From the NCBI RefSeq assembly GCF_039645975.1, contig NZ_CP147918.1, positions 992,001 through 1,056,000 on the forward strand: 64,000 nucleotides of DNA. Direction: 5' to 3'. This DNA comes from Sulfurimonas sp. HSL-1716. Its GTDB lineage: Bacteria; Campylobacterota; Campylobacteria; Campylobacterales; Sulfurimonadaceae. The notes under the pieces are model-generated. The model was not told the origin of the DNA. It worked only from the letters and a program-made list of their open reading frames with translations, and did no database searches. Below are positions 20,051 to 28,458 of the stretch, in pieces. Made by a program: the position numbers and the translations under genes. Position 1 is the stretch's first letter, and every line of letters begins with the position of its first letter.

Positions 20051-20116
20051 CGTTTAAAATGAGCAATCAAAAAGCCGCCCGCGGATTTTTGATTGGTCTC
20101 CTTTAGTTTGTTATAC
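20045..20116 (-). other. Integron attC recombination site
   Basis: Read on the minus strand, this 72-bp imperfect palindrome follows the 188-aa cassette gene. The outer cores are GTATAAC (R'') and GTTATTT (R'). The inner arms CAATCAAAAATCCGC and GCGGCTTTTTGATTG pair over 15 bp with one mismatch around a 2-nt loop. Between inner and outer arms lies an unpaired spacer, and one arm has two extra bases (GAGAC against GAG), like the extrahelical bases of attC. The cassette gene's stop lies inside R''. A plain terminator would not show the outer AAC/GTT cores. Confidence 0.75.
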
Positions 20117-20701
20117 ACACTGATTCTTTATAATTTCAATCAATTTCTCATCTCCAGCACTATGTAGCCAAATGCACCAAAAAACAATTCCATTATCAGT
20201 TTTACTGAACACAATCCATTCACCAGTTTTTTTAGGCTTATCCAGTGATGAAATCAATGATTCATACATGGTTTCAACTGAAAAGGCTTGTTGCGAAAGA
20301 TTAGTTTGATGTGCGAAATTTTTCCAATTTTCAATTATGCATGAGCTTTGTGCAAAATGAGTATGTAAGACAGGGAACCCCACCTGCTTAGTAATATTTT
20401 TTAAAACTCCTCTGCAATTATCTTCTGAAACAATCTTTTCCATTGATTCATAAATTGACCTAACAGGCGAGGAAAAAGGGATTTCATTAATTAGAACATA
20501 GCCTTGATGCATTATTCTGGATATTTGATGCTTCATATAATCAGAAACTGGACTTCCTTCGCAATGGAATTCAATAGCTTCCAAAATTTGATTAAAATAG
20601 TTACTGTAAGACCATTCCCTTTCCCGAGTAAGATTCCGGATAATTGGAACATCAAATGATCTTATTAAATCGTCCATAATTAGTTCGACTTCCTTGTATA
20701 A
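20051..20701 (-). mobile_element. Integron gene cassette (651 bp)
   Basis: Cassette limits are set by the G|TT cut points. The 5' junction on the minus strand is G|TTATAC (20702-20696), the exact reverse complement of the R'' core GTATAAC at the other end, as expected when a circular cassette carries a matched attC. The 3' limit is G|TTATTT at the mog stop. The gene reads away from the integrase remnant, which is the standard integron arrangement. Confidence 0.72.
20111..20677 (-). CDS. Integron cassette gene of unknown function, 188 aa
   Basis: A single open frame fills the cassette: AAGGAAG lies about 12 nt before the ATG and the stop overlaps attC. No signal peptide or membrane helix is seen. 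It is rich in His, Asn, Ser and aromatic residues (MKHQISRIMHQGYVLINEIPF; FPVLHTHFAQSSCIIENW), and its codon use is more AT-rich than the flanking genes, which fits recent gain. I do not recognise a family. A likely -10 box (TATAAT, minus strand, 20719-20724) lies in the attI-like region. Confidence 0.7.
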   Translation of the reverse strand: MDDLIRSFDVPIIRNLTREREWSYSNYFNQILEAIEFHCEGSPVSDYMKHQISRIMHQGYVLINEIPFSSPVRSIYESMEKIVSEDNCRGVLKNITKQVGFPVLHTHFAQSSCIIENWKNFAHQTNLSQQAFSVETMYESLISSLDKPKKTGEWIVFSKTDNGIVFWCIWLHSAGDEKLIEIIKNQCV

Positions 20702-20718
20702 CTATTTATTCAACGAAT

Positions 20719-20724
20719 ATTATA
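20719..20724 (-). promoter_or_regulatory. Candidate cassette promoter -10 box
   Basis: TATAAT on the minus strand, between the integrase remnant and the cassette, placed to transcribe the cassette gene with a leader of about 35 nt. It is where an integron Pc promoter would lie. Confidence 0.4.
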
Positions 20725-20745
20725 TATAAAACAGCTCAAAATATC

Positions 20746-20952
20746 AAAATTGCAACTGATCCAAGAAGCAGTGAACAAAGGCGGCATCATATTTTTAGAC
20801 ACAGTTATGCTACTCATTTACTACAAGCAGGCATAGATTTAAGAAGTATTCAGGAATTGTTAGGGCATAAACGTGTGGAAACAACTATGATTTATACGCA
20901 TGTTGTTTCGGAAATAAATAAAGCGAAGTTAATCAGCCCTTTAGATTTTTAA
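20746..20952 (+). pseudogene. Integron integrase (IntI) remnant, C-terminal part with internal deletion
   Basis: Reading frame to TAA at 20950-20952. It begins [15 protein letters not shown], the conserved patch seen in integron integrases (IntI1 has DPRSGxxRRHH), then jumps directly to [13 protein letters not shown], the box II segment. About 28 residues that normally lie between, including the integron-specific helix, are missing. It continues with [15 protein letters not shown] (His and catalytic Tyr) and the IntI-typical ending SPLDF. No start codon or N-terminal two thirds remain. The last 4 nt overlap the exoA stop on the other strand. Confidence 0.85.
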
Positions 20953-21725
20953 ATAGAGATTTTTATTCCAACGGGACAATGGTCCGAGCCGGTGATATCT
21001 GAAAGGATAAAAGCATCTTCCAGATTCTCTGCAAGATCTTCGGATATGAAAAAGTAGTCTATCCTCCAGCCTGCATTGTTCGCACGTGCATTAAAACGGT
21101 AACTCCACCAGCTGTAAGCATCTTCCACATCTCCGTGAACATAGCGAAAAGTATCAATGTAGCCATGTTCTAGCAGCTTGTCTATCCAGGCACGCTCGAT
21201 CGGCAGGAAACCTGAGCGCTCAGAGTTAGCCTTTGGATTCTTAAGATCTATTTCGCGGTGAGCGGTATTTACGTCGCCGCAGATAATGATCGATTTTCCC
21301 TCTTCGCGCAGTTTTTCGCAATGTTTTAAAAAATCATCATAGAACTTCATTTTATGCGAGAGCCTTTCATCATCTTTTTGACCGTTTGGAAAGTAGACGT
21401 TGAACAGCGCCACGTCGCCGAAATGCTGCTCTATGATGCGTCCTTCGTTCATAGTGTCGATATCTTTGCATGTAGAGGTATAATCACTCTTGATCGCAGA
21501 AAAGGTAGCAGTCCCTGAGTAGCCTTTTCTATCGGCGCTGTTGATTATGATCTCGTTATGCTGTTTTGCAAAAAGAGTGTCGGGGATCTGGTCCTGTGAG
21601 GCTTTTATCTCTTGAAGACAAAGGATGTCGGTATCTCTTTCATCAAGCCACTTGAGTGCTTCTTTTGTGGCTATTGCGCGTATTCCGTTGACGTTCCATG
21701 AGATTATTTCTATCGAGTTTGACAT
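20949..21725 (-). CDS. xth: Exodeoxyribonuclease III
   Basis: AP endonuclease/3' exonuclease of base-excision repair. 258 aa. [20 protein letters not shown] (metal Glu), [24 protein letters not shown] and the final GSDHCPVG (catalytic Asp-His) are present. Its 3' end abuts the integrase remnant. It lies 4 bp downstream of the lipoprotein gene on the same strand. Confidence 0.96.
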   Translation of the reverse strand: MSNSIEIISWNVNGIRAIATKEALKWLDERDTDILCLQEIKASQDQIPDTLFAKQHNEIIINSADRKGYSGTATFSAIKSDYTSTCKDIDTMNEGRIIEQHFGDVALFNVYFPNGQKDDERLSHKMKFYDDFLKHCEKLREEGKSIIICGDVNTAHREIDLKNPKANSERSGFLPIERAWIDKLLEHGYIDTFRYVHGDVEDAYSWWSYRFNARANNAGWRIDYFFISEDLAENLEDAFILSDITGSDHCPVGIKISI

Positions 21726-21729
21726 AGTA

Positions 21730-22476
21730 TTACTTTATTATGTTATCGTTTAATTTTTGCAAAAACATACGGGCTGATATCCTTCCTGCGACTTCGACGG
21801 GAGAGTGGACTATATTGTTCATGTAGTACTGCGGAAGAGATGTAAAAGGATTGTCTGCAAGCTTTGCCATCCAGATGAACCCCTCAAGAAAACTTCCCAG
21901 TTTAATAGGTGAACCGTTTAATTTTGCATAGATTGTTGCAGGTTTGTCAAGAAGATAGGTCTGAGTACCGTCAAAGGAGGTCATCTCTATCTTATCAAGG
22001 TAAAGGTAGCATTCCCAATAATCGCCCGCTGAGCCGAAACCGCCGAATCCCGCTCCGTATGTTTTGATGACGATCCTATTGATCTTTCCTGTGAGCTTGA
22101 ACCCTTCCGGGTCGTCAGGTTTGGCTGCATCTATATTTTCTATATCCAAACCCTGTGCTTTTAGTTCTCGAACAAAACCTGCGTTTATAAGTGTTATAGC
22201 AGACTCTTTTAGCTGCAGTTTTTGTTCATCGCTTGGAGAAGCGATCCAGAACTGTTCCGCCTGCAATATGCCTTCATAGTGCTTGAGCTCAATATTATCG
22301 CTGTTTAGCTCGAAACCTTTAAAATAGACGGGGATAGCTAAAATTTTTTTATTTACATGAAGATTTTTATTTGGCAGCGTCGTGGAAGGCAGAGACCTTG
22401 TCGATACTAAAGCGCTGCATCCGCTTATGAATAATGCAACAATAAGAGTAGATAAGAGTTTGAAGATTTTGTACAT
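21730..22476 (-). CDS. Lipoprotein of unknown function
   Basis: I chose the ATG at 22476, which gives a clean lipoprotein signal MYKIFKLLSTLIVALFISGC, with Cys at the LFISGC lipobox. The mature protein is about 230 aa, soluble and beta-rich by appearance. It contains a Gly-rich GAGFGGFGSAGDYWE segment and YLYLDKIEMTSFDG. No catalytic motif was seen. Likely envelope-anchored. Confidence 0.75.
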   Translation of the reverse strand: MYKIFKLLSTLIVALFISGCSALVSTRSLPSTTLPNKNLHVNKKILAIPVYFKGFELNSDNIELKHYEGILQAEQFWIASPSDEQKLQLKESAITLINAGFVRELKAQGLDIENIDAAKPDDPEGFKLTGKINRIVIKTYGAGFGGFGSAGDYWECYLYLDKIEMTSFDGTQTYLLDKPATIYAKLNGSPIKLGSFLEGFIWMAKLADNPFTSLPQYYMNNIVHSPVEVAGRISARMFLQKLNDNIIK

Positions 22477-22550
22477 ATCTGTTTTTTCACCTTTATGCGG
22501 ATGAAAGGGCAATGTCACAAAATTCCCAAGCCAAAGCTTGAGAACGACGA

Positions 22551-23432
22551 CTATATGAAGTTGACGTCGGTAACGTGGTGTTTAAGACCTAACTCTTCAT
22601 ATGTACATCCAAGGGCAAGACCGAGCATCTGCTGCATATGAAGTACAGGAAGCGTTACCTCGCGGCCGATCTCTTTAGAAGCATGACCTGTTTGTGTATC
22701 AAGCTTGAGGTGGCATAAAGGACAAGGTGTGACCATCCAGTCGGCATTTGCATCCATCGCACCTGCAACCGCATTTCCTGTAAGAATCGCAGCAGTACGA
22801 GGAGCCTGAAGCTCAGCATGGAAACCGCAGCATTTGTTTTTCTCATTATAATCGACGTTCATACCGCCGCAAGCGATGATAAGATCATCCAGCGAGGTAG
22901 GATTGTACGGGTTCTCCGCGCTTTTGTGAGATTCGTTTTGAAGCTCGGAAGGGCGGATGTTGTGACAGCCGTAAAACGGTGCGATGTTAAATTGGCTAAG
23001 AGGTTTGACAACCATGCTTTTGATCTTGTCCAAACCGAAATCGTCGATCAATGCGTACAAGAAGTGAGTGACATGTGATGTCCCTTTATACTCCAATCCG
23101 ACTTCGGCAAGCTTTTCGTTCACTTTGGACTTTAGTTCGGCGTTATTATCGAGTCTGTGTTTTGTCATAGCCGTGTTTAGCTGACACGTGTTACAGATCG
23201 TCACCATTGTAAGACCGTGTTTTTCCGCATATGCGATATTGCGGGCGTTAAGTACCAATGACAAGAAATCATCATAATCCTGCAGATGTGAGGCCCCGCA
23301 GCAAGAAGCTTCAGTCAGTTCTATAAGTTCTATTCCGAGCTTGCGTGCAACCGCCATAGTCGACATCATCTGCTCAGGAGTACTCTCTTTAGCGGTACAA
23401 CCTGTAAAAAGTGCATATCTTAATTTTTTCAT
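22551..23432 (-). CDS. sdhE: Succinate dehydrogenase / methylmenaquinol:fumarate reductase subunit E (CCG-domain, HdrB-like)
   Basis: 293 aa with two Cys-rich CCG domains: EASCCGASH with CNTCQLN, then CGGMN, KCCGFH and CPLCHLKLD. These bind iron-sulfur clusters and replace the usual haem membrane anchor in E-type SQR. The product links the complex to the membrane and quinone. Last of sdhA-sdhB-sdhE with gaps of about a dozen bases. The same subunit is called MfrE or SdhC in Wolinella/Campylobacter literature. Confidence 0.88.
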   Translation of the reverse strand: MKKLRYALFTGCTAKESTPEQMMSTMAVARKLGIELIELTEASCCGASHLQDYDDFLSLVLNARNIAYAEKHGLTMVTICNTCQLNTAMTKHRLDNNAELKSKVNEKLAEVGLEYKGTSHVTHFLYALIDDFGLDKIKSMVVKPLSQFNIAPFYGCHNIRPSELQNESHKSAENPYNPTSLDDLIIACGGMNVDYNEKNKCCGFHAELQAPRTAAILTGNAVAGAMDANADWMVTPCPLCHLKLDTQTGHASKEIGREVTLPVLHMQQMLGLALGCTYEELGLKHHVTDVNFI

Positions 23433-23444
23433 TGCTTATAACTC

Positions 23445-24428
23445 CTAGAACTTAGCTGTAGATGATGATTTGACAAGTTTTTTGATCTCATCCAATTTAT
23501 CTGCTTTTGGCATATTCCAAGGCAATACTATCTTACCTTTTTTAAACATTTTTATAGCGACTGGAACATGTTTGATCACACCGATATTTCCTTCGGAGTA
23601 ACGGACAAGTTCACCCTCGTCCAAAAGCCCGTGTTTAGCGATAGAATGTTTGAAGCCGACGGCATGACGCGTTGCGACATTGTTCTTAGCGACGCCTTTA
23701 GTAAAGATCATATTGTGAAGTTTCGTGATCTTCTCAATTGGGTTGACCTCTTTTGGACATGCTTCTTGACATTCATAACATTTGACACAATCCCACACGC
23801 CTTGAGCTTCTTGGTTGACTTCGCTGATACGGGAAGTTCCCGCTTCATCACGAACATCGGCTTCAAAACGATATGCTTTTGCAAACGCTGCAGGACCGAT
23901 GAAATCTTCATTGACCTCTACGACAGGACAAGCATAGTGACAAGCCCCGCATTGAATACAGATATCCGAATCAAGCAGTCTTTCAGCCTCTTCAGGAGAG
24001 ACAAGATGCTCTGATTCGGGATTATCTTCGATATCGCTTACAAGATACGGCTGTACCTGTGCGTGTTTTTCCCAGAAATCGCCCTTGTCGATGATCATAT
24101 CTTTTACCGAGCGTTTGATGCTTAGAGGCTCCAGCGTGATCTCATTACCGAAAAGTTCTATCATATCGTTCATGCTCTCTTTACAAGCAAGAGTGGCACG
24201 GCCGTTTACTTTTATGGCACAAGCACCGCATATTCCGTGACGGCAGCTGCGACGGTAAGAAAAACTGCCGTCATGATCCCATTTGATTCTATTTAATATA
24301 TCCAGTACAACCTCTTCAGAAGTGACTTCCATCTTATACTCTTTATAGTATGGAAGGTAATCTTCATCAGCATTGAAACGAAATACTTTAAAAGTTACAT
24401 CTTGTGTAGTGATTTTATGAGTACCCAT
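23445..24428 (-). CDS. sdhB: Succinate dehydrogenase / fumarate reductase iron-sulfur subunit
   Basis: 327 aa, longer than classical SdhB (about 240). The [2Fe-2S] loop is CRHGICGACAIKVNGRATLAC-type (ligands at residues near 60-81). Two further cluster motifs are CIQCGACHYACP and CVKCYECQEACPKEVNP. The longer C-terminal extension is typical of E-type enzymes that hand electrons to the CCG subunit. Lies between sdhA and sdhE. Confidence 0.9.
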   Translation of the reverse strand: MGTHKITTQDVTFKVFRFNADEDYLPYYKEYKMEVTSEEVVLDILNRIKWDHDGSFSYRRSCRHGICGACAIKVNGRATLACKESMNDMIELFGNEITLEPLSIKRSVKDMIIDKGDFWEKHAQVQPYLVSDIEDNPESEHLVSPEEAERLLDSDICIQCGACHYACPVVEVNEDFIGPAAFAKAYRFEADVRDEAGTSRISEVNQEAQGVWDCVKCYECQEACPKEVNPIEKITKLHNMIFTKGVAKNNVATRHAVGFKHSIAKHGLLDEGELVRYSEGNIGVIKHVPVAIKMFKKGKIVLPWNMPKADKLDEIKKLVKSSSTAKF

Positions 24429-24441
24429 ATCTGTAATCTCC

Positions 24442-26154
24442 TTAGTAATTTCTTGCTTTTAACTCATGTTTACCAAGAGTTACAGGCATATAGTCAAGTG
24501 TTAGATCGCCGTTTTTATCCATATATGCCATCGTGTGTTTTAAGAAGTTGACGTCGTCGCGTTCTAGATAATCTTCTCTATAATGGGCACCGCGGCTTTC
24601 ACGTCTTGCGACCGCGCTTTCTACGATAAAGGCTGAGTAATCAAGCATATGTCCGAGTTCGATCGCTTCTTGAAGTTCTGTGTTAAACACTTTTGATTTG
24701 TCGGCGATACGGATATTTTTAAATCTCTGGCGCAGCTCTTTTACTTTTCTGACGGCTTCTTCCAAAGATTCTTGTGTTCTAAAGGCACCTGCATTATGCG
24801 TCATGCTGTCTTGCAGTTCTGCACGTAAAGCGGGAACGGTTTCGTTTCCGTTGTTGTTCAGTATCCAGATTATCTCGTTTAATGCGGTATTTGCATCTTC
24901 TTGAGTTGCTTTTCTAAGAGGAATGCTGTCGATCTCTTCAACCATCGTCTTACCGACAAAACGTCCGAAAAGAAGTGCTTCAAGAACCGAGTTGGCACCA
25001 AGACGGTTTGCACCGTGGACAGACACACACGAACATTCTCCCGCCGCATAGAAACCTTCGACGAATTCATCGTTGTTTTTGCGGACGTGACCAGGAATAT
25101 CAACAGGAATACCGCCCATAGAGTAGTGAGCCGTAGCGGAGATAAGAATAGGTTCTTTAATCATATCAAGACCAAGGAAAGTGATGGCAAGATCACGAAG
25201 TTCGGGAAGTCTTTCCATGATCAACTCTTTTCCTAAGTGCGTTACATCCAAGAAAACTGCATCTTTTCTCGGTCCTACACCGCGGCCTTCACGGATCTCG
25301 TTCATGATCGCACGGCTCACAACGTCACGTGAAGCAAGTTCAAGTGCGTTTGGTGCGTATCTTTCCATAAAACGTTCGCCTTTAGAGTTGAAGAGGCGTC
25401 CGCCTTCACCGCGGGCTGCTTCAGAGATAAGCACGCCGTTACCGGAAAGACCTGAGGGGTGGAATTGAACAAACTCCATATCTTCCAGCGGGAGACCATG
25501 ACGGGCTACGATAGAAAGACCGTCACCCGTATTTGCATGTGCGTTCGAGTTGATCTTGAACGAACGTGCATAACCGCCTGTGGCGAACAATACGGATTTC
25601 GCATTGAAGATCGCCATCTGCATATCACGGATGTTAAACGCTACGACACCGGAGACTTTTCCGTCCTTATAGATGATGTCTGCCGCATACCATTCATCCC
25701 AAAACTTTACGCCTGCGCGAAAAGCCTGCTCATATATAGTTTGCAAAAGTGTCAGACCTGTTCTGTCTTTTGCATAACATGCACGAGGAGATGATTGACC
25801 TCCAAAAGGACGTTGTGCGATCTTGCCGTCTGCGGTACGGCTGAACGCCGCACCCATTCTTTCTGCCCAACGAATTGTTTCAGGCGCTTTTTGACACATA
25901 AATTCGACTGCGTCTTGATCAGCCAAATAATCAGAACCTTTTACGGTATCAAACTCGTGTAACTCTATGCTGTCTTTATCACTAAGAGCTGCATTGATCC
26001 CGCCCTGCGCTGCACCGGAGTGAGAGCGAAGAGGGTGTAGTTTAGTTATAACAGCAACATGTTTGCCTGCATTTTGTAGTTCTCGCGCAGCTGCACAACC
26101 TGCTAGTCCAGCTCCGACGATAACTGCATCATAAGTATAAATAGGAATACTCAA
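24442..26154 (-). CDS. sdhA: Succinate dehydrogenase / fumarate reductase flavoprotein subunit
   Basis: 570 aa. The start is a TTG at 26154 with AAGGAAAG before it. FAD-binding [10 protein letters not shown], covalent-FAD His45 in [10 protein letters not shown] and active-site segments [24 protein letters not shown] and [15 protein letters not shown] are all present. There is no twin-arginine signal before the FAD motif, so this enzyme should face the cytoplasm, unlike the periplasmic MfrA of Wolinella and C. jejuni. The direction in vivo (succinate oxidation or fumarate reduction) cannot be read from sequence. Confidence 0.93.
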   Translation of the reverse strand: MSIPIYTYDAVIVGAGLAGCAAARELQNAGKHVAVITKLHPLRSHSGAAQGGINAALSDKDSIELHEFDTVKGSDYLADQDAVEFMCQKAPETIRWAERMGAAFSRTADGKIAQRPFGGQSSPRACYAKDRTGLTLLQTIYEQAFRAGVKFWDEWYAADIIYKDGKVSGVVAFNIRDMQMAIFNAKSVLFATGGYARSFKINSNAHANTGDGLSIVARHGLPLEDMEFVQFHPSGLSGNGVLISEAARGEGGRLFNSKGERFMERYAPNALELASRDVVSRAIMNEIREGRGVGPRKDAVFLDVTHLGKELIMERLPELRDLAITFLGLDMIKEPILISATAHYSMGGIPVDIPGHVRKNNDEFVEGFYAAGECSCVSVHGANRLGANSVLEALLFGRFVGKTMVEEIDSIPLRKATQEDANTALNEIIWILNNNGNETVPALRAELQDSMTHNAGAFRTQESLEEAVRKVKELRQRFKNIRIADKSKVFNTELQEAIELGHMLDYSAFIVESAVARRESRGAHYREDYLERDDVNFLKHTMAYMDKNGDLTLDYMPVTLGKHELKARNY

Positions 26155-26314
26155 TTTGCTTTCCTTTTTAAGAGAAATAATGCCTTTATTGTATCTGGAT
26201 ATTGCTTGTGTAAGATTAAAATTGATTATTATTCGAACGAACTGGCGTTATGTTACTATTTGAATCACTTATAAGTTAAAAACAGCTTATTAGAAGTTCC
26301 GTTTTGTAACAGGT

Positions 26315-27514
26315 TTAGAATTTTTCAGCGTGGTCGCGTATTTGGGCGATACGATTATATCCGTTTGTTTTTGCAGTTTGCAACACTTCTTTGGCATGCG
26401 AGATAGTATCTTCTAACGATCTGTTACTCTGTTTTATGACAAAGCCTCCGCTGAGCGTAAACGGTATCTTTGCGCCTTTTGGATCTTTAAATACGGCCTC
26501 TTCGATGCTTTTTCTGATAGATTCGCAATCGTTAAGAGCTTTTTCTTTTGAATCTCTTGAAAGTATTACCGCGAACTGATCGAAATCGATGCGTGCGATA
26601 ACATCCGTGGGCTGCTCGTAAAGAGACATAATAAAAGAGATCTTTTTCAAGATGGACTGGCTCAGCTCTTTAGGAAGCTCTTTGTCGTATTTTTTGAAAT
26701 TATCCACTTCAAAGACACAAACGGTCGTGTAATTACTGTCTTTCATCCCTTTTTTCTCGGAGTATGCGTGGATCATCCCTTTGTAGTTTTTTATGCCCGT
26801 AACGGGATCCACCATACTTGGATTTTGGGTCGTGGTAGGTTTTCTTACCATTCTCAGCTGGATGGCGTCTATCTCTTTTGTTGCCGCGGTTTCGGATGTT
26901 TTTTCATGACCTACGGCAAAAAGAGATTTTATATCATTATATATGATCTTTAGTTTTTTATAATACCAGAAGGAAGCTATCAAAGAGTTAAGAAACGTAA
27001 GATAGATAAGCCACTGTGTTATGGAAAATTTTCTGTAATCATAATCCACGTTTTTAAAGATCATTTCGTTGAGCAGATTCAAAACCGCTTGTTTCGAAGC
27101 GGTGAGTTCTTGCAGTTTTCGATCCAATTGATTTGTATTGTTTTCGTAATATGCGCTTAGTTTGGCGATATATTCATCTTCAAGCACTAAAAGTTTATTC
27201 GTATCTTTTTCAAAGTCGCCGTTCATTCCCAAAATATTCCACAAAAAGTCGTATGACGATATCGTATTTAAAGAGAGGGCTTCGGTTTTGAGTTCGGCAC
27301 TCATTCCGCGGACTTGGATAATACTGTAATCTATATCGTTTCTTCCAAGATCGTACATCTTATTTACGAGCAGTTTCTGTTCTTTAATACTTTTGATCTT
27401 GTTGAACGATGCATATCTGTTGACTTCAATAAGAGAGATAACAAACAGCAATGAAGAACTGAGTGTTAAAAAAAATAGAAGATTTTTAAATATCGATTTT
27501 ATAGAGAACTTCAT
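26315..27514 (-). CDS. Membrane protein with degenerate GGDEF domain
   Basis: 399 aa. TM1 is about residues 9-29, a helical periplasmic sensor about 30-165, TM2 about 166-186, and the GGDEF-fold domain about 235-390. The fold is clear from DPVTGIKNYKGMIHAY, CVFEVDNFKKYD and SGGFV, but the signature GG(D/E)EF is RIDFDQF at 308-314. It should not make cyclic-di-GMP; a role as a nucleotide sensor or partner protein is inference. Monocistronic, before divergent thiL. Confidence 0.82.
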   Translation of the reverse strand: MKFSIKSIFKNLLFFLTLSSSLLFVISLIEVNRYASFNKIKSIKEQKLLVNKMYDLGRNDIDYSIIQVRGMSAELKTEALSLNTISSYDFLWNILGMNGDFEKDTNKLLVLEDEYIAKLSAYYENNTNQLDRKLQELTASKQAVLNLLNEMIFKNVDYDYRKFSITQWLIYLTFLNSLIASFWYYKKLKIIYNDIKSLFAVGHEKTSETAATKEIDAIQLRMVRKPTTTQNPSMVDPVTGIKNYKGMIHAYSEKKGMKDSNYTTVCVFEVDNFKKYDKELPKELSQSILKKISFIMSLYEQPTDVIARIDFDQFAVILSRDSKEKALNDCESIRKSIEEAVFKDPKGAKIPFTLSGGFVIKQSNRSLEDTISHAKEVLQTAKTNGYNRIAQIRDHAEKF

Positions 27515-27610
27515 ATTTTGTTGTCCTTTGTATCACTATGATAACCATAGTATCACAATATATAGCTATTTTATAGGGATATACTTTAACATATCCTTAA
27601 TCACATTTTA

Positions 27611-27616
27611 TATAAA
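27611..27616 (+). promoter_or_regulatory. -10-like box TATAAA before thiL
   Basis: It ends 8 nt before the thiL ATG and no Shine-Dalgarno lies between, so the message may be nearly leaderless. Confidence 0.35.
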
Positions 27617-27624
27617 ATATCCCC

Positions 27625-28449
27625 ATGAATTTAGAAGATTGTTTTATATCGCATTTTAGCATAAAAAGTAAACGAATCGGTGACGACGGGGCGTTAATAG
27701 GGGGGTATGTCTACTCAAAAGACGCATTTTTCGAAGATGTTCACTTCAAACGGAACTGGATGAGCTTAAAAGAGATAGCATACAGGGCTATGATAGTCAA
27801 TATCAGTGATGCAGTTGCAATGAACGCAACACCTCTTTATGCACTGCTCGCGGTCGCAATGCCAAAAGATATAGGCAGATCGGGAATGAAAGAGATATCT
27901 TCGGGTTTCATACAAGCCGCTGAAAAATACGGTATCGACATTATCGGCGGAGACACTATCTCCAACAGCAAGCTCGATATCAGCGTGACGATAATCTCTA
28001 AAACGAAAAAACCTCTTTTGAGGCGTGGGATGAAAAAGGGAGACCTTTTGGCTTATACGGGAAGGATAGGAGATTCTAAAAAGGATCTCAAAAAGCTGCT
28101 GAGAGGCGGAGTGCTTCATCCGAGATCGAAGTTTAGAAATATCATGCTCAGAGATGCTTTTATTTCCCGTGCTACAAGATATTTGAGTTCTGGTATGGAT
28201 ATTTCAGACGGTATTTTCAGTGATTTGGATAAACTGTCGTCTGTAAATGCTTTAGGATACGATTTTTTAAAAAAAATATCAAAAGATATAGGCTGCAGCG
28301 GCGAAGAGTATGAGATGCTCGTATCATTCGGCGCAAGAGAGAAAAAAGCGGTGCAAAGACGTGCGGCACAGACGAGAACGCCGATCACCGTCTTTGCAAA
28401 AGCAGCGAGAAAAAGATACAAAAACAGGTGCAAACCACACCATTTTTAA
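27625..28449 (+). CDS. thiL: Thiamine-monophosphate kinase
   Basis: Last step to thiamine diphosphate. 274 aa, shorter than E. coli ThiL (about 325). GDDGALIGGYVYSKDAFFEDVHF, MIVNISDAVAMNATP (metal Asp), IIGGDTISNS and SSGMDISDGIFSDLDKL mark the AIR synthase-like fold. The active-site loop and Asp residues are retained. First of thiL-truD-psd-rmuC-RND. Confidence 0.88.
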   Translation: MNLEDCFISHFSIKSKRIGDDGALIGGYVYSKDAFFEDVHFKRNWMSLKEIAYRAMIVNISDAVAMNATPLYALLAVAMPKDIGRSGMKEISSGFIQAAEKYGIDIIGGDTISNSKLDISVTIISKTKKPLLRRGMKKGDLLAYTGRIGDSKKDLKKLLRGGVLHPRSKFRNIMLRDAFISRATRYLSSGMDISDGIFSDLDKLSSVNALGYDFLKKISKDIGCSGEEYEMLVSFGAREKKAVQRRAAQTRTPITVFAKAARKRYKNRCKPHHF

Positions 28450-28458
28450 AAGGCGAAT

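Noticed and set aside
20064-20095. Simple bidirectional terminator after mog
   Set aside because: The hairpin is strong but has no T-run, and it is nested in a longer imperfect palindrome with integron core sites whose sequence matches the far cassette junction.
20949-20952. Frame damage to exoA by the integron remnant
   Set aside because: Only the stop codon region overlaps; ExoA ends normally after the SDHCPVG motif.
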